From: Candidatus Ozemibacter sibiricus
Lineage (GTDB): Bacteria > Muiribacteriota > Ozemobacteria > Ozemobacterales > Ozemobacteraceae
Assembly: GCA_003327425.1 (NCBI GenBank)
Contig: QOQW01000019.1
Coordinates: 59,602 to 123,601 of the forward strand
DNA length: 64,000 nt
Reading direction: 5' to 3'
Below are positions 36,101 through 44,284 of the stretch, piece by piece; positions within the stretch are counted from its first letter, which is position 1, and every line of letters starts with the position of its first letter. The position numbers and the translations under genes were made by a program. The notes under the pieces were generated by a model. That model ran no database searches and was not told the origin of the DNA. It saw only the letters and a program-made list of their open reading frames with translations.

Positions 36101-37777
36101 CCCACCCATTATCAAGGATTGCTGATGCTGGGCAATATCTTCCAGAACAAAGGGTGGACAGAAGAGGCCATCGAGAAATACGAGGCGGCCCACCAGAGCG
36201 ATCCCACCAAAATGGATCCCATTCTGCAGCTGGGCATTCTGAACAACGAGAAACAGGATCTGGACGCTGCTCGCAAATGGTTCCAGAAGGTCATGGAGAT
36301 CGACGCCAGCAACGCCGTGGCCTCCGATTTCTTCGCCAATCTGAGCGCCTCGCAACGCTCGCAGGATATCGCCGATGCCATGAACCGAGCCCAGGAGGCC
36401 GAGAAGAACGGCGACATCGACGCCGCCATCATGCATTACGACAGCGTCATCGATCTCGACACCCGCAATCTCGAGGCGCGGTACAACCTCGGCCGGCTCT
36501 ACGAGTCGAAGCACATGTACGACGAAGCGACCTTCGAATTCGAGCAGGCTCTGGCCAACGATCCCAACCACCGGTACAAGGATATCACCATCCGCCTGGG
36601 CGACCTCTACACACGCAAGGGCAAGATCGTCGAAGCCGTCGAAGTGCTCAAGAAAGCCAAGGCCTTCTTCCCGAACAACGTCGACGTGCGCATCCAGTTG
36701 ATCACCCAGTTGAAATTCAAATTCATGAACAATTTCACCACTCCCGAAGAGCTGGCCGAATTCAATACCGAGATCCGGAAAGCGGCCGAGCAGGGCCAGA
36801 ATGCCTGCGATTGGCTGGAGCTGGGTTTGTTCGTCTCCAAAGGTCTCGACACCTCGATTCCCGAGGAAGAAGCCATCACACAATCCATTTCCTATTTCGA
36901 GAAGGTTCTGGCGATCGACCCCCAGAATGTATTCGCCATGACCGAGCTGGCCAAGGTCTACCACCGCAAGAACATGCTGGAGGAGGTCGAAACGACCTAC
37001 AAGAAAATCCTCGAGAAGGATCCCGACAGCATCTACGTGCACCGCAAGCTGGCCGAACTCTACACCCAGCAGAAACGGTATCAGGAAGCTTTGTCGGAAT
37101 ACCGGCAGCTGATCGAACTCGAACCCACCAATGGCGATTACCACATCAAGATCGTCGATCTGTACAAGGAAATGTACGCCAAGGACGAAGCCCGCGGCAA
37201 ACAGTATCGCCAGATCATCGCCGATCTGAAAACCAAGGTGGAAGGGAATTCGAAGGATTCGATGGCCAGCTTCTGCCTGGGCTATGCGTACATCACCCTC
37301 TGCGAAGGATTCACCCCCTCCGAAGAGGAACAGCAGTGGGCGGTCTACTACTTCAAGCAGGCCAATGCCGCCGATCCCAACAATCTATGGCCGTACTGGG
37401 GCCTGAAGATCGTCTACAACAAGCAGTCGATCTCCGGCAAGCACATGTACGACGAGGCGATCGCCATCTGCAAGAAGGCGTTGAAGATCGATGAGAACAA
37501 CGCCCGCGCCCACTTCGAACTGGGCGAGGCGTACAATGAGAACTACGACGTCAACATGAAGAACGAGGCGATGGCGGAATACAAGAAAGCCATCCAGCTC
37601 GATCCCAATTTCGTCGAGGCGCACTTCCGGTTGGCCAGCATCTTCCGCGTCAAGAACATGTTCGACAAGGCCAGCGAGGAATACAACAAGGTCATCGAAC
37701 TCGATCCGACGAGCACGCTCGCCAAAGACGCCAAGCGGTCCCTGGTCCATATCGAGCGCTCGCGCGGCGAAGCCTGA
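33170..37777 (+). CDS. Second giant TPR-repeat protein
   Basis: This 1535-aa protein is built of TPR units from end to end, without signal peptide, membrane helix or other domain. I take the ATG at 33170, which has AGGAG eight bases upstream, rather than the GTG nine bases earlier. It starts 58 bp after the first giant TPR gene. The two proteins share repeat style and probably arose by duplication, but the second lacks the N-terminal Cys motif. Late repeats contain an insert around residues 1180-1220 and 1340-1400 where the pattern is less regular. The function is unknown. Confidence 0.9.
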   Translation: MINRWEILLEKGQTYFELGDFAKASQALGMALQEKPDLLPALKLKAECHKALGQTAEAISAFEQVARAVPRDESVLRTLGQLLIGAGELDRAMEVLTRALEIAPNDHKLLTELGRLHLSRSNFDEAEACLSKALQVGPKETATVIELARLSITRGNIQGAIDLFQEAIANNPDNAKLHAELGEAYEINGQYNDALMEYKKAERLDPNDPDVHFRIGKDLETRGKLEEALEKYQAVKELDATNPEVFYRCGKLYQRLGRPDQAIAEFSRIVELKPEWLEIRYELANLYGEKGLYEEQIKQYQAIAAQDSASPEILKRLAASYSAAGQLDQAVDCYHRAFEANNEDLESLEHIYELVLMGASPEPCLTDLEALSTIRPDDPNLFLILARSYAAKGLFDEANAYYSRVIELEPDRPELKGELRAIYRSKGMVAEEIDAITQLLEADPNNLELWQDLEALQTQVGRKRDLIVTLRNLMKLQPTAAYAVKLGKLYHELGQTDEAITTFNRAIEMAPEDPSPYYALVELYREKGMHQKVIECYQTILKADPNNLQAHLELGQLYKQLGRSEEQIASLQNAIALGAREPMLFLELGDLLQQANRVEEASQALQQAKQLAPDNEQISRRLIEIHLSVNNHEAAIQELEAIRQRDPERIDVYITLSKVYQARREFDSAFEILSQARTIDPQNLEVGIELGHLYVAQEQYPEAIDLMKELRGFHPQDTRIARIISEAYAKSGEHESAILELKQLLTNDPSNLDARIQLGRVYAIAKMFDQATMTFKDVIRERPKEAIGHVELGRIYVQMGHTFNDPSMIENGVTELREALRVDPQCLEAHFELGEVLKFQEKIEEAIAEFETVLRIDPLHIKAKERYNELAQVRLLSQAEESINQARIFRERGMVKNAILEYENCLRLAPNNEIAWFELGQIHLEQNQHEKALEAFTRAKEIRPEYLDVYIGLAQTYLAMDQADNASMELQELLGIEPTHYQGLLMLGNIFQNKGWTEEAIEKYEAAHQSDPTKMDPILQLGILNNEKQDLDAARKWFQKVMEIDASNAVASDFFANLSASQRSQDIADAMNRAQEAEKNGDIDAAIMHYDSVIDLDTRNLEARYNLGRLYESKHMYDEATFEFEQALANDPNHRYKDITIRLGDLYTRKGKIVEAVEVLKKAKAFFPNNVDVRIQLITQLKFKFMNNFTTPEELAEFNTEIRKAAEQGQNACDWLELGLFVSKGLDTSIPEEEAITQSISYFEKVLAIDPQNVFAMTELAKVYHRKNMLEEVETTYKKILEKDPDSIYVHRKLAELYTQQKRYQEALSEYRQLIELEPTNGDYHIKIVDLYKEMYAKDEARGKQYRQIIADLKTKVEGNSKDSMASFCLGYAYITLCEGFTPSEEEQQWAVYYFKQANAADPNNLWPYWGLKIVYNKQSISGKHMYDEAIAICKKALKIDENNARAHFELGEAYNENYDVNMKNEAMAEYKKAIQLDPNFVEAHFRLASIFRVKNMFDKASEEYNKVIELDPTSTLAKDAKRSLVHIERSRGEA

Positions 37778-37922
37778 CCACGGGCAGCCCCCCAGGTCAG
37801 CCCTGCCTCACCACGCCAGGGCATCGGGGCGTCGCCGCCGGCCCGAAGGGGAGAGCGCCCTGCCGCCGGGGCTTCTCCCGTCATCCTGACATCCCTTCCG
37901 TTTCCAGGAGTTTGCCACCGAG

Positions 37923-37951
37923 TTGAACTTTTCGGAAGGCCCAGGTATTTT
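37923..37951 (+). promoter_or_regulatory. Promoter giving a leaderless rimO mRNA
   Basis: TTGAAC (37923-37928) and TATTTT (37946-37951) are 17 bp apart. The ATG at 37960 begins eight bases after the -10 box, so the transcript would begin at or within two bases of the codon. No ribosome site is present. The rest of 37778-37922 holds no gene. Confidence 0.6.
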
Positions 37952-37959
37952 GATCGGGC

Positions 37960-39255
37960 ATGAAATTCCACCTCATTTCGCTGGGTTGCCCCAAGAACAC
38001 GGTCGACTCCGAAGACGTGGTGGCGACTCTCACGCGGCAAGGTCTGACCTGGGTCGGAACCCCTGAACAAGCCGATCTGGTTCTGCTCAACACCTGCGGG
38101 TTCATCCGGGATGCCAAGGAAGAGTCGCTTCGCCACGTCTTTCAGCTGCTGGAACTGAAAAAAGCCCGACCACGGCTTCGAGTCGCCGTCTTCGGCTGCC
38201 TCGTTCAGCGATATCAAGAGGAACTGCGGCGCGAGATCCCCGAGATCGACCATCTTTTCACCTTCTTCGACAAAACCTCCCTCTCAGCCCTGGTCAAAGG
38301 GCTGGCCCGGCGGGCTGGAGGAGTTCGGCCCGAGACGCCGGCCCGGCGGTTCCTGACCCCCAATCACGTGGGTTTTCTCAAGATCGCGGAAGGCTGCAGC
38401 AATCGATGCAGCTATTGCACCATCCCGGACATTCGAGGTCCCTTCCGCCCCCGGCCTCTAGACGAGGTTCTCCGAGATGCGGAGGTCCTGGTTCGAACCG
38501 GGGCTCGGGAACTCTCGATCATGGCCCAGGACACCGCAGGATACGGGGTGCCAACTAGGAACAAGGAATTGCTGCTCGAGCTGGTGCGCAAGGTCGGGGA
38601 GTTCCCGACCGTCCATTGGATACGGCTGCATTACCTGCATCCTCGCCACCTTGATTTCCCCTTCCTGGACGCCCTCTTCAGCCTCCCCAAGGTCGTCCCC
38701 TACTTCGATATCCCCTTTCAACATGTGTCAGACCGCCTGCTGGCGTTGATGAACCGGGCCGTCACCAAGCGGCAGATCATCGATTTGTTGCGACACATCC
38801 GAGGCACCTTCAAACGGTCGGTGGTGCGAACGACCTTCATTGTGGGCTTTCCTGGCGAGTCGGAGGAAGAGTTCGAAGAACTCATCGATTTCATCGAAGA
38901 CCATCCCATTGACCGACTGGGAGCCTTTCCCTACAGTCATGAGGAAGGGACACCGGCTGCCCGGCTTCGACCCCGTATTCGCGCGGCCGAAAAATCCCGG
39001 CGGCTCGATCAACTAATGACAGCACAACAATTACTATCTTTTGATAGAAATAATAAAAAAATTGGCAAAATTGATGAAATTTTGATAGACAAGGCAGACG
39101 CGTCCGGACTTGTTGGCAGGACGTATGGAGATGCTTTTGAGGTGGACAACGCTGTCCATGTCCCCTATGATGCAACGGTTCAACCCGGGGATTTCATCAA
39201 GGTACGATTCACCGGGGCCGATGCGTATGACCTAGAGGCGGAGCGGGTGTTGTGA
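37960..39255 (+). CDS. rimO: Ribosomal protein S12 methylthiotransferase RimO
   Basis: This 431-aa radical-SAM enzyme puts a methylthio group on an Asp of ribosomal protein S12. The N-terminal UPF0004 domain has three cluster cysteines (Cys10 in LGCPKN, Cys46, Cys80). The radical-SAM motif CSNRCSYC (Cys146, Cys150, Cys153) follows, and a TRAM domain lies at the C-terminus. SLGCPKN and EGCSNRCSYCTIPDIRG favour RimO over MiaB. Codons for about residues 350-380, just before TRAM, are unusually AT-rich. It overlaps pgsA (GTGA), a rimO-pgsA order seen in many bacteria, often near ftsK. Confidence 0.96.
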   Translation: MKFHLISLGCPKNTVDSEDVVATLTRQGLTWVGTPEQADLVLLNTCGFIRDAKEESLRHVFQLLELKKARPRLRVAVFGCLVQRYQEELRREIPEIDHLFTFFDKTSLSALVKGLARRAGGVRPETPARRFLTPNHVGFLKIAEGCSNRCSYCTIPDIRGPFRPRPLDEVLRDAEVLVRTGARELSIMAQDTAGYGVPTRNKELLLELVRKVGEFPTVHWIRLHYLHPRHLDFPFLDALFSLPKVVPYFDIPFQHVSDRLLALMNRAVTKRQIIDLLRHIRGTFKRSVVRTTFIVGFPGESEEEFEELIDFIEDHPIDRLGAFPYSHEEGTPAARLRPRIRAAEKSRRLDQLMTAQQLLSFDRNNKKIGKIDEILIDKADASGLVGRTYGDAFEVDNAVHVPYDATVQPGDFIKVRFTGADAYDLEAERVL

Positions 39256-39860
39256 CCCTGGCGACGAAACTGACGTTCACCCGGGTAGCTGCCATCCCGG
39301 TATTTCTGGGGTGTTTCCTCTGGAATGCCAATGAAGATCTAACCGGAGATTGGGGGAAGGTGGTGGCGGCGGTGGTCTTCATCATAGCCGCGATTACAGA
39401 TTACTATGACGGAGCGGTGGCGCGGTGGTACAAAGAGGAGACCACGTTCGGTCGCTTCATCGATCCGATCGCCGACAAGCTGCTGGTCTCGACCGCCTTG
39501 ATCGCCATGGTCGAGCGACGCCCCCTGACGTTCACCCCGGCGTGGGCGGCCATCATCATCATCGCCCGCGAGTTCGCGGTGACGGGGCTCCGCATGGTCT
39601 GCGCCCCCAAAGGAAAGATCATCGATTCGACCATTCTCGGGAAGTGGAAGACCGGCCTGCAACTGACCGCGATCATCACCGCGCTAGTCTTCATCGCATT
39701 TCGCGTCGTGCTGATCACGTATGGGTATCGCGATCTGGAGGCGGCCTTCGCCCCCTGGCACGGTCCGATCGTCACAGGGTTGATGTGGGTGGCCGTCGCC
39801 ATGACCGTCTATTCAGGATATGACTACCTCCGGCAGAATTGGCACCTCCTGGACGAATAA
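39252..39860 (+). CDS. pgsA: Phosphatidylglycerophosphate synthase PgsA
   Basis: This 202-aa membrane protein has the CDP-alcohol phosphotransferase motif complete: Asp50-x2-Asp53-Gly-x2-Ala57-Arg-x8-Gly67-x3-Asp71-x3-Asp75. It joins CDP-diacylglycerol and glycerol 3-phosphate to make phosphatidylglycerol phosphate. The start is a GTG inside the rimO stop. Its product is the substrate of PgpA encoded next, with which it overlaps by 41 bp, so the two steps are encoded together. PgsA identity fits the context better than other CDP-alcohol transferases. Confidence 0.94.
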   Translation: MTLATKLTFTRVAAIPVFLGCFLWNANEDLTGDWGKVVAAVVFIIAAITDYYDGAVARWYKEETTFGRFIDPIADKLLVSTALIAMVERRPLTFTPAWAAIIIIAREFAVTGLRMVCAPKGKIIDSTILGKWKTGLQLTAIITALVFIAFRVVLITYGYRDLEAAFAPWHGPIVTGLMWVAVAMTVYSGYDYLRQNWHLLDE

Positions 39861-40326
39861 GCCTGGGGTCAATCGCGTCCTGACGTTTCTCGCCGCCGGC
39901 TGCGGCTTTGGCCACGTCCCTTTGGCGCCGGGAACCGTAGGGAGCCTGCCCGGCATCCTGCTGGCGGTTCTTTTCGGTTCGTTTTCCGCTCCGATCCAGG
40001 TCGGAGCGTTCGTGCTGTTCACCCTCGTCGCCATCGGGCTGGCCGATCGGGCGGAACGGGCCTCCCGGATCGAGGATCCCCGCTTCGTCGTGATCGATGA
40101 AATCGCCGGCATGTGGGCGTCTTTGCTGCTTCTGTGGCGCCTTGATTGGCCGGTCCTGGTCATAGCCTTCGCGCTGTTTCGGGCATTCGACGTATGGAAA
40201 TTCTTCCCCTTGAATGTATTCGAAGGTTTTCGCGGCGGAGTGGGCATCGTAGCCGACGATCTGGCCGCCGGGATGCTGGTCAATCTTCTGGTGCGCGTCC
40301 TGTTAGTGACTGGCTGGCTTCCGTGA
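39820..40326 (+). CDS. pgpA: Phosphatidylglycerophosphatase A
   Basis: This 168-aa membrane protein resembles PgpA, which dephosphorylates phosphatidylglycerol phosphate to phosphatidylglycerol. Motifs are GFGHVPLAPGTVGSLPG, FVVIDEIAGMW and FRGGVGIVADDLAAG. The ATG at 39820 lies 41 bp inside pgsA, giving about 18 residues before the first conserved block; no other start codon is available closer. The FDIKPxP stretch of the family reads FDVWKFFPL. It is the last gene of the rimO-pgsA-pgpA run. The 255 bp that follow contain no gene. Confidence 0.93.
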   Translation: MTTSGRIGTSWTNKPGVNRVLTFLAAGCGFGHVPLAPGTVGSLPGILLAVLFGSFSAPIQVGAFVLFTLVAIGLADRAERASRIEDPRFVVIDEIAGMWASLLLLWRLDWPVLVIAFALFRAFDVWKFFPLNVFEGFRGGVGIVADDLAAGMLVNLLVRVLLVTGWLP

Positions 40327-40537
40327 TTCCAGGGCCACGATCGGCGGGCTCGCCGGCGGCGGCCACCTGGAGAAGCCTACCAAGCGTATCAGGCCAGGAT
40401 CTCTTGCTCCCTGGAGACAGGGGGCAAGAACTCATTCCCCGGTGCAGAATCCGCGACGCGGTCCTCTGGCAGAAGGCTTTCGCTGAGACACGCTTCCCTG
40501 TTTCGCAGATGGTCGTCAACGAATCAGAAGAAGTGAC

Positions 40538-40566
40538 TTCGACGGCGGTGTCAGTTATAGTAGAAT
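40538..40566 (+). promoter_or_regulatory. Promoter of the pilin-like gene at 40582
   Basis: TTCGAC (40538-40543) is 17 bp from TAGAAT (40561-40566). The ATG follows 15 bases after the -10 box, with AGGAGG between them, so the leader is very short but has a ribosome site. Confidence 0.45.
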
Positions 40567-40581
40567 TGAACAGGAGGGGTT

Positions 40582-41133
40582 ATGCGGCAACGCCACGGAA
40601 CGGTCATGCTCGCCTTGCTGGTAGTGGTTCTCATCGGCGGGGTTCTCGCGATCCGGCTGGTTCCTTCGTATGAAATCCAGGAACGACGTCAATCCGACCA
40701 GGAGCTGAGATTTTCGCTGGCGCAGATTCGCCAGGCAGTCGATATGAAGAGCTTCCTCGATCCGACCTGGCCCCCAGCCACCATGAATCTCGGCATCGCC
40801 TCCGAGGTCAAAGACCTGCTGATCGGATTGCAGAAAGAAAACCTGCTGGGCGATATTCCCCGCGATACCACCATCGTCAGCTACCAATGGGCCCAGAACA
40901 TGAGTGCCAGTCCGACCGAAGGCCATTTCTGGGTATTCAGCTCCAACATCGCTTCGAATACCAATTTCGAAGATGAAGAAGGGGGCACCCTCGCCTCCTG
41001 GACCGTCGGCCCTGAAACGTTCCTGGCCACCGAACAGATCGCCTTTCCCGCCGCCCTCGACGACTACAAAGGCCAGAACAAGTTCGGCCGGCTGTTCTCG
41101 ACAAACAACACAACCATCAAAATCGTCAAATAG
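40582..41133 (+). CDS. Pilin-like membrane-anchored protein
   Basis: This 183-aa protein has a short basic leader (MRQRHG) and a hydrophobic N-terminal helix (about residues 7-26) followed by an amphipathic heptad-like helix, as in pseudopilins. The cleavage-like site is HG before TVMLALL, but the Glu at +5 is missing. The remaining 130 residues are a soluble exported domain I do not recognise. AGGAGG precedes the ATG. It stands alone, with its own promoter. It could equally be a simple single-pass protein. The 187 bp after it contain no clear terminator. Confidence 0.7.
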   Translation: MRQRHGTVMLALLVVVLIGGVLAIRLVPSYEIQERRQSDQELRFSLAQIRQAVDMKSFLDPTWPPATMNLGIASEVKDLLIGLQKENLLGDIPRDTTIVSYQWAQNMSASPTEGHFWVFSSNIASNTNFEDEEGGTLASWTVGPETFLATEQIAFPAALDDYKGQNKFGRLFSTNNTTIKIVK

Positions 41134-41320
41134 AAACGCCGCTAACCCCCTCCCCCGATGGTTATCTACCAAATGCCCAGGTTATTCCTTGATACCCCCC
41201 TGGTGAAGGGCGGCTTGGGCTACCCCATCAAGCATTGGGAAAACCCGGCGCCCCCATTCTATTGGCCTCAGCCGATCTAGGACTTTCCTTGAAGACGGAA
41301 TTCGGGGCCGGTTCAGCCAC

Positions 41321-44284
41321 ATGACGCCTTTCGGCGTTCCTCTTCTTCGGGGAGGTGTCGAGGAGCCCCGACCCTGGAAGAATCGGCTATGGGCGTTGGT
41401 CGTCCTGCTACCGGCCGGGGCGTGGCTGGCCCTCATGGCCCTGGTCGCCGATGTGAACCAGCGCTTCGTCGCGCTGCGCCTGGAAGACCGGCGCCTCGCC
41501 TGGGAGCAGGAAGCCCGCACCATCGCCGCCTTTCTGCAACGCGCCCACACCCTCGAGGCGCAGGTCGAGGACCGCGGTCGGAAGATGATTCGTCGGCTGG
41601 AACAGGCTGGCCGACAAGACCCTGAGGGCCGCCTGCCGGCAACCTTGGTGGCGGCGGCCGTCCAGGAGGCCTTTCCGGAGGTCGCCCGCCCGGGGCACCT
41701 ACGGGTATGGGCCTTCTCTGGCAATCCGCGGAGCGACACCGTGGAGACGCTGAGCGGCCCGGGACTGGAGTCCCGGCTGCGGGCGGTGGCCGCGGCGGTC
41801 TTCCGGGGACTGGGCACCCTGGCGGGGGGAGCGACGTTGCCCGCCGAGGCGCTCAACCGCCTGCGCAAGCAGACCACCGCGTTGTTCGGCCCGCTGGCCA
41901 AACCCGACCTGCTCGCCGAGGTGCGAGAGCAGCGGTTGTCGGAGATTTTGTTCGAAGGCCGGTTCGCCTACCTCTGGTGGAGTCGACTCAAACGGGGAAG
42001 GCGGGTCATCGGCGGGCTCCTGGTGGTGTTTCCCGGCGACCTGGCCCGCCGGATCCGCCCGCGCGAGGCGGCCCTGGAACAAGCCTGGCGCCGGACTCGC
42101 GGTCGCCTGCGCCCATTCCTGGTCTCCATGGCCCCCCGGGAAGGGCGGCACCCCGTCCTGCTCCCACCTTCCTGTTCCCGGGATCGGATCGCCCGCCGAC
42201 AGGCCGGCTTCCTCGCCCATCGGCCGCCGGAGGAGAAGCTGCCCTTGAATCAAGTGACCGTACGGGCAGGAGCGTGGTGGCTGCCGGCCTTTCTTTCCAT
42301 GGACACGTCGTATCACACGGTGATCGTCGGAGCCATCCCCCGGGTGACCGGCCCGCTGACAGGGTGGCCGCGCAGTCTCGCCCTGCTGGGGTGCGGCCTG
42401 CTGGCCTGGGTCTTGCGGCGGGGCGGGCGGCAAGCGGTGGTCGAGAGCCTGCGCACCTCGTTCTTGAGCATGTTTCTGGCCCTGTCGCTGCTGCCGTTGG
42501 CCGCCGTCGGCCTGTATGGGGCCTACCAGATCGAAGCCGCCGAAGTCCAGCAGATCCGCCGCATCAGACAAGAGGCAATGGAAGAAGCCCAGCGCCTCGA
42601 TTACAGCGGCGATACCATCCTGCAGGAACTGTCCTTGCTCACCTATCGTCTGGCGGAGCATCGCCAATGGCGCCAGGCTCTGCTCTCGCCGGCCTCGTCG
42701 CACGGCCTCGCTGCTCTTCAAAAGATCGAGGCTGCCTGTCGGGCCAGAGGTCTGAGCATCGATGATCTGGCGTTGCTGGCCCCGCTTCGCCCCCCCCTGA
42801 CTCTTGCGTCGAATTCCGTGGCGAACAAAGTCCTGCGGCGCACCAAGGAGGTGCTGGCGGTCGTCTGCGCCCGATTCCATGACTTCATCCACGGCGCCTC
42901 CGCGATCCCACCGCCGCCCCTGGGACTCACCTCCGGCGTCAAGGAGGCGCTGAATGTCCTGCAGGTTCTGGATCAACCGGTGGTGGCCCGCATGTTCTAT
43001 GCGGCGCATGAACTCGGCGAGATCAGCCGCACCGGCCAGGACGAGCCGATCTTCAGCATGGTCCAGACCCTCGCCCGTCAGGGGCGCCTGGAGGCGTATC
43101 TTCTGCTGACTGCTCGGGCCGAGACGATCTTTCAACGCTATCTCGAGCAAGCGGTCCGCCGAGCCAACATCGAAACCGCGGGGTTGCTCAGCTTCGGCCG
43201 CTTCGATTCCCGCACGGGGCTCGCCCTTTCCCATCGTGACCATCGGGGGTTCTGGCGAAGCGTGGCCGGCCGACGGCTGGCCGCGCTGATGGTCGAAGCC
43301 GGGGAACTGGGCGCCCCGCGCGCCATCGAACGCGATGGCACCCTGTTCTTCGCGCTGCCGATGCAACGGGTATCCCCGTTCGTTCTCGGCGGATACCGGT
43401 CGCTGCACCAGGTGTCCCTGACCGCCTTCTGGCAACGGGCGGGACTGTTCGGGTTCCTGCTGCTGGTGAGCCTGGTGCTGGCCGCCCTGGCGCGAGGCGC
43501 GGGCACCTTTCTGCTGGCACCGCTGACCGAAGCCGCCCAGGTGTTGACGGCGGTCGCCCACGGCGATCTCGAGCAACGGGTGATCTGTCGACGCGATGAC
43601 GAACTGGGCGAGATGATGCGAGCGTTCGATCGCATGATCAGCGGGCTCCGCGAGCGCCGCGACCTGGGCCGCTTCATCTCCGGATCGCTCGAGCAGTCGA
43701 TCAGCCAGGGCGAACCGGTCGGCGACCGCTCGCGGGCGGTGCAGGCGGCCGTGCTGGTTTCCGATATCCGATCATTCACCACCCTTTCCGAGAGCCACCC
43801 GCCGGATGAGGTCGTAGCCATGCTGAATGCCCATCTGGAAACCATGGCCGAAAAGATCCGGCGGCATGGCGGCAAGATCGACCGGTTCGTCGGCGACGCC
43901 ATCATCGCCTTGTTCACGGCGCCCGTACCGTCCGAGGCGGTGCCGCAGGCCCTCGCAGCGGCCGTGGCGATGATGGCCGGACATGCCATGCGGCAAGACG
44001 AGCGACGCCGGCGGGGGCAGTTCCTCTACGACATCGGCATCGGCATCGATTTCGGCACCGTCATGGAGGGCACCCTGGCCGCCGGGGAGCGCGCCGAGTA
44101 TGCCTTGTTCGGACCGCCGCGGAGCGAAGCCGAACGGCTGGAAGCCGCATCGAAGGCGGGCCGCTACACCAGGATCATGGTTTCCGAGGCCGTCAGACAG
44201 CTGGCGCCCGCGGCCATGGAGTTCCATGCGCATCCTGAGCACCGCGCGTGGGAATTGCGCGACGCAGCGAGGCCAGCCGCATGA
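41321..44284 (+). CDS. Class III cyclase, metal-binding (C1-like) half of a predicted heterodimer
   Basis: This 987-aa protein has a first membrane helix (about residues 24-43), an extracytoplasmic module, two helices (about 350-402), a second module, a fourth helix (about 706-728), HAMP and a cyclase domain (about 806-980). Both metal aspartates are present: VSDIRSFT (Asp815) and FVGDAII (Asp859). The substrate side is damaged: Arg855 replaces the adenine-contacting Lys, Pro932 replaces the base-selecting Asp and Ser935 replaces the transition-state Asn; only Arg939 remains. Alone it should not form a working site. The next gene overlaps its stop (ATGA) and supplies the missing residues. There is no clear ribosome site before the ATG. 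Confidence 0.9.
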   Translation: MTPFGVPLLRGGVEEPRPWKNRLWALVVLLPAGAWLALMALVADVNQRFVALRLEDRRLAWEQEARTIAAFLQRAHTLEAQVEDRGRKMIRRLEQAGRQDPEGRLPATLVAAAVQEAFPEVARPGHLRVWAFSGNPRSDTVETLSGPGLESRLRAVAAAVFRGLGTLAGGATLPAEALNRLRKQTTALFGPLAKPDLLAEVREQRLSEILFEGRFAYLWWSRLKRGRRVIGGLLVVFPGDLARRIRPREAALEQAWRRTRGRLRPFLVSMAPREGRHPVLLPPSCSRDRIARRQAGFLAHRPPEEKLPLNQVTVRAGAWWLPAFLSMDTSYHTVIVGAIPRVTGPLTGWPRSLALLGCGLLAWVLRRGGRQAVVESLRTSFLSMFLALSLLPLAAVGLYGAYQIEAAEVQQIRRIRQEAMEEAQRLDYSGDTILQELSLLTYRLAEHRQWRQALLSPASSHGLAALQKIEAACRARGLSIDDLALLAPLRPPLTLASNSVANKVLRRTKEVLAVVCARFHDFIHGASAIPPPPLGLTSGVKEALNVLQVLDQPVVARMFYAAHELGEISRTGQDEPIFSMVQTLARQGRLEAYLLLTARAETIFQRYLEQAVRRANIETAGLLSFGRFDSRTGLALSHRDHRGFWRSVAGRRLAALMVEAGELGAPRAIERDGTLFFALPMQRVSPFVLGGYRSLHQVSLTAFWQRAGLFGFLLLVSLVLAALARGAGTFLLAPLTEAAQVLTAVAHGDLEQRVICRRDDELGEMMRAFDRMISGLRERRDLGRFISGSLEQSISQGEPVGDRSRAVQAAVLVSDIRSFTTLSESHPPDEVVAMLNAHLETMAEKIRRHGGKIDRFVGDAIIALFTAPVPSEAVPQALAAAVAMMAGHAMRQDERRRRGQFLYDIGIGIDFGTVMEGTLAAGERAEYALFGPPRSEAERLEAASKAGRYTRIMVSEAVRQLAPAAMEFHAHPEHRAWELRDAARPAA

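Noticed and set aside
28096..37144. Several 550-920 codon minus-strand ORFs opposite the giant TPR genes
   Set aside because: They repeat with the TPR period only because the sense strand is repetitive; no ribosome sites and no domains.
28267..37777. Regular about 100-base periodicity that could suggest a CRISPR or satellite array
   Set aside because: The period is 102 bases, that is 34 codons, and follows TPR units; the repeats are degenerate in DNA and lie in frame.
38488..38500. GGTTCGAACC, a tRNA T-loop-like sequence
   Set aside because: It lies inside the rimO coding frame and no cloverleaf or acceptor stem surrounds it.
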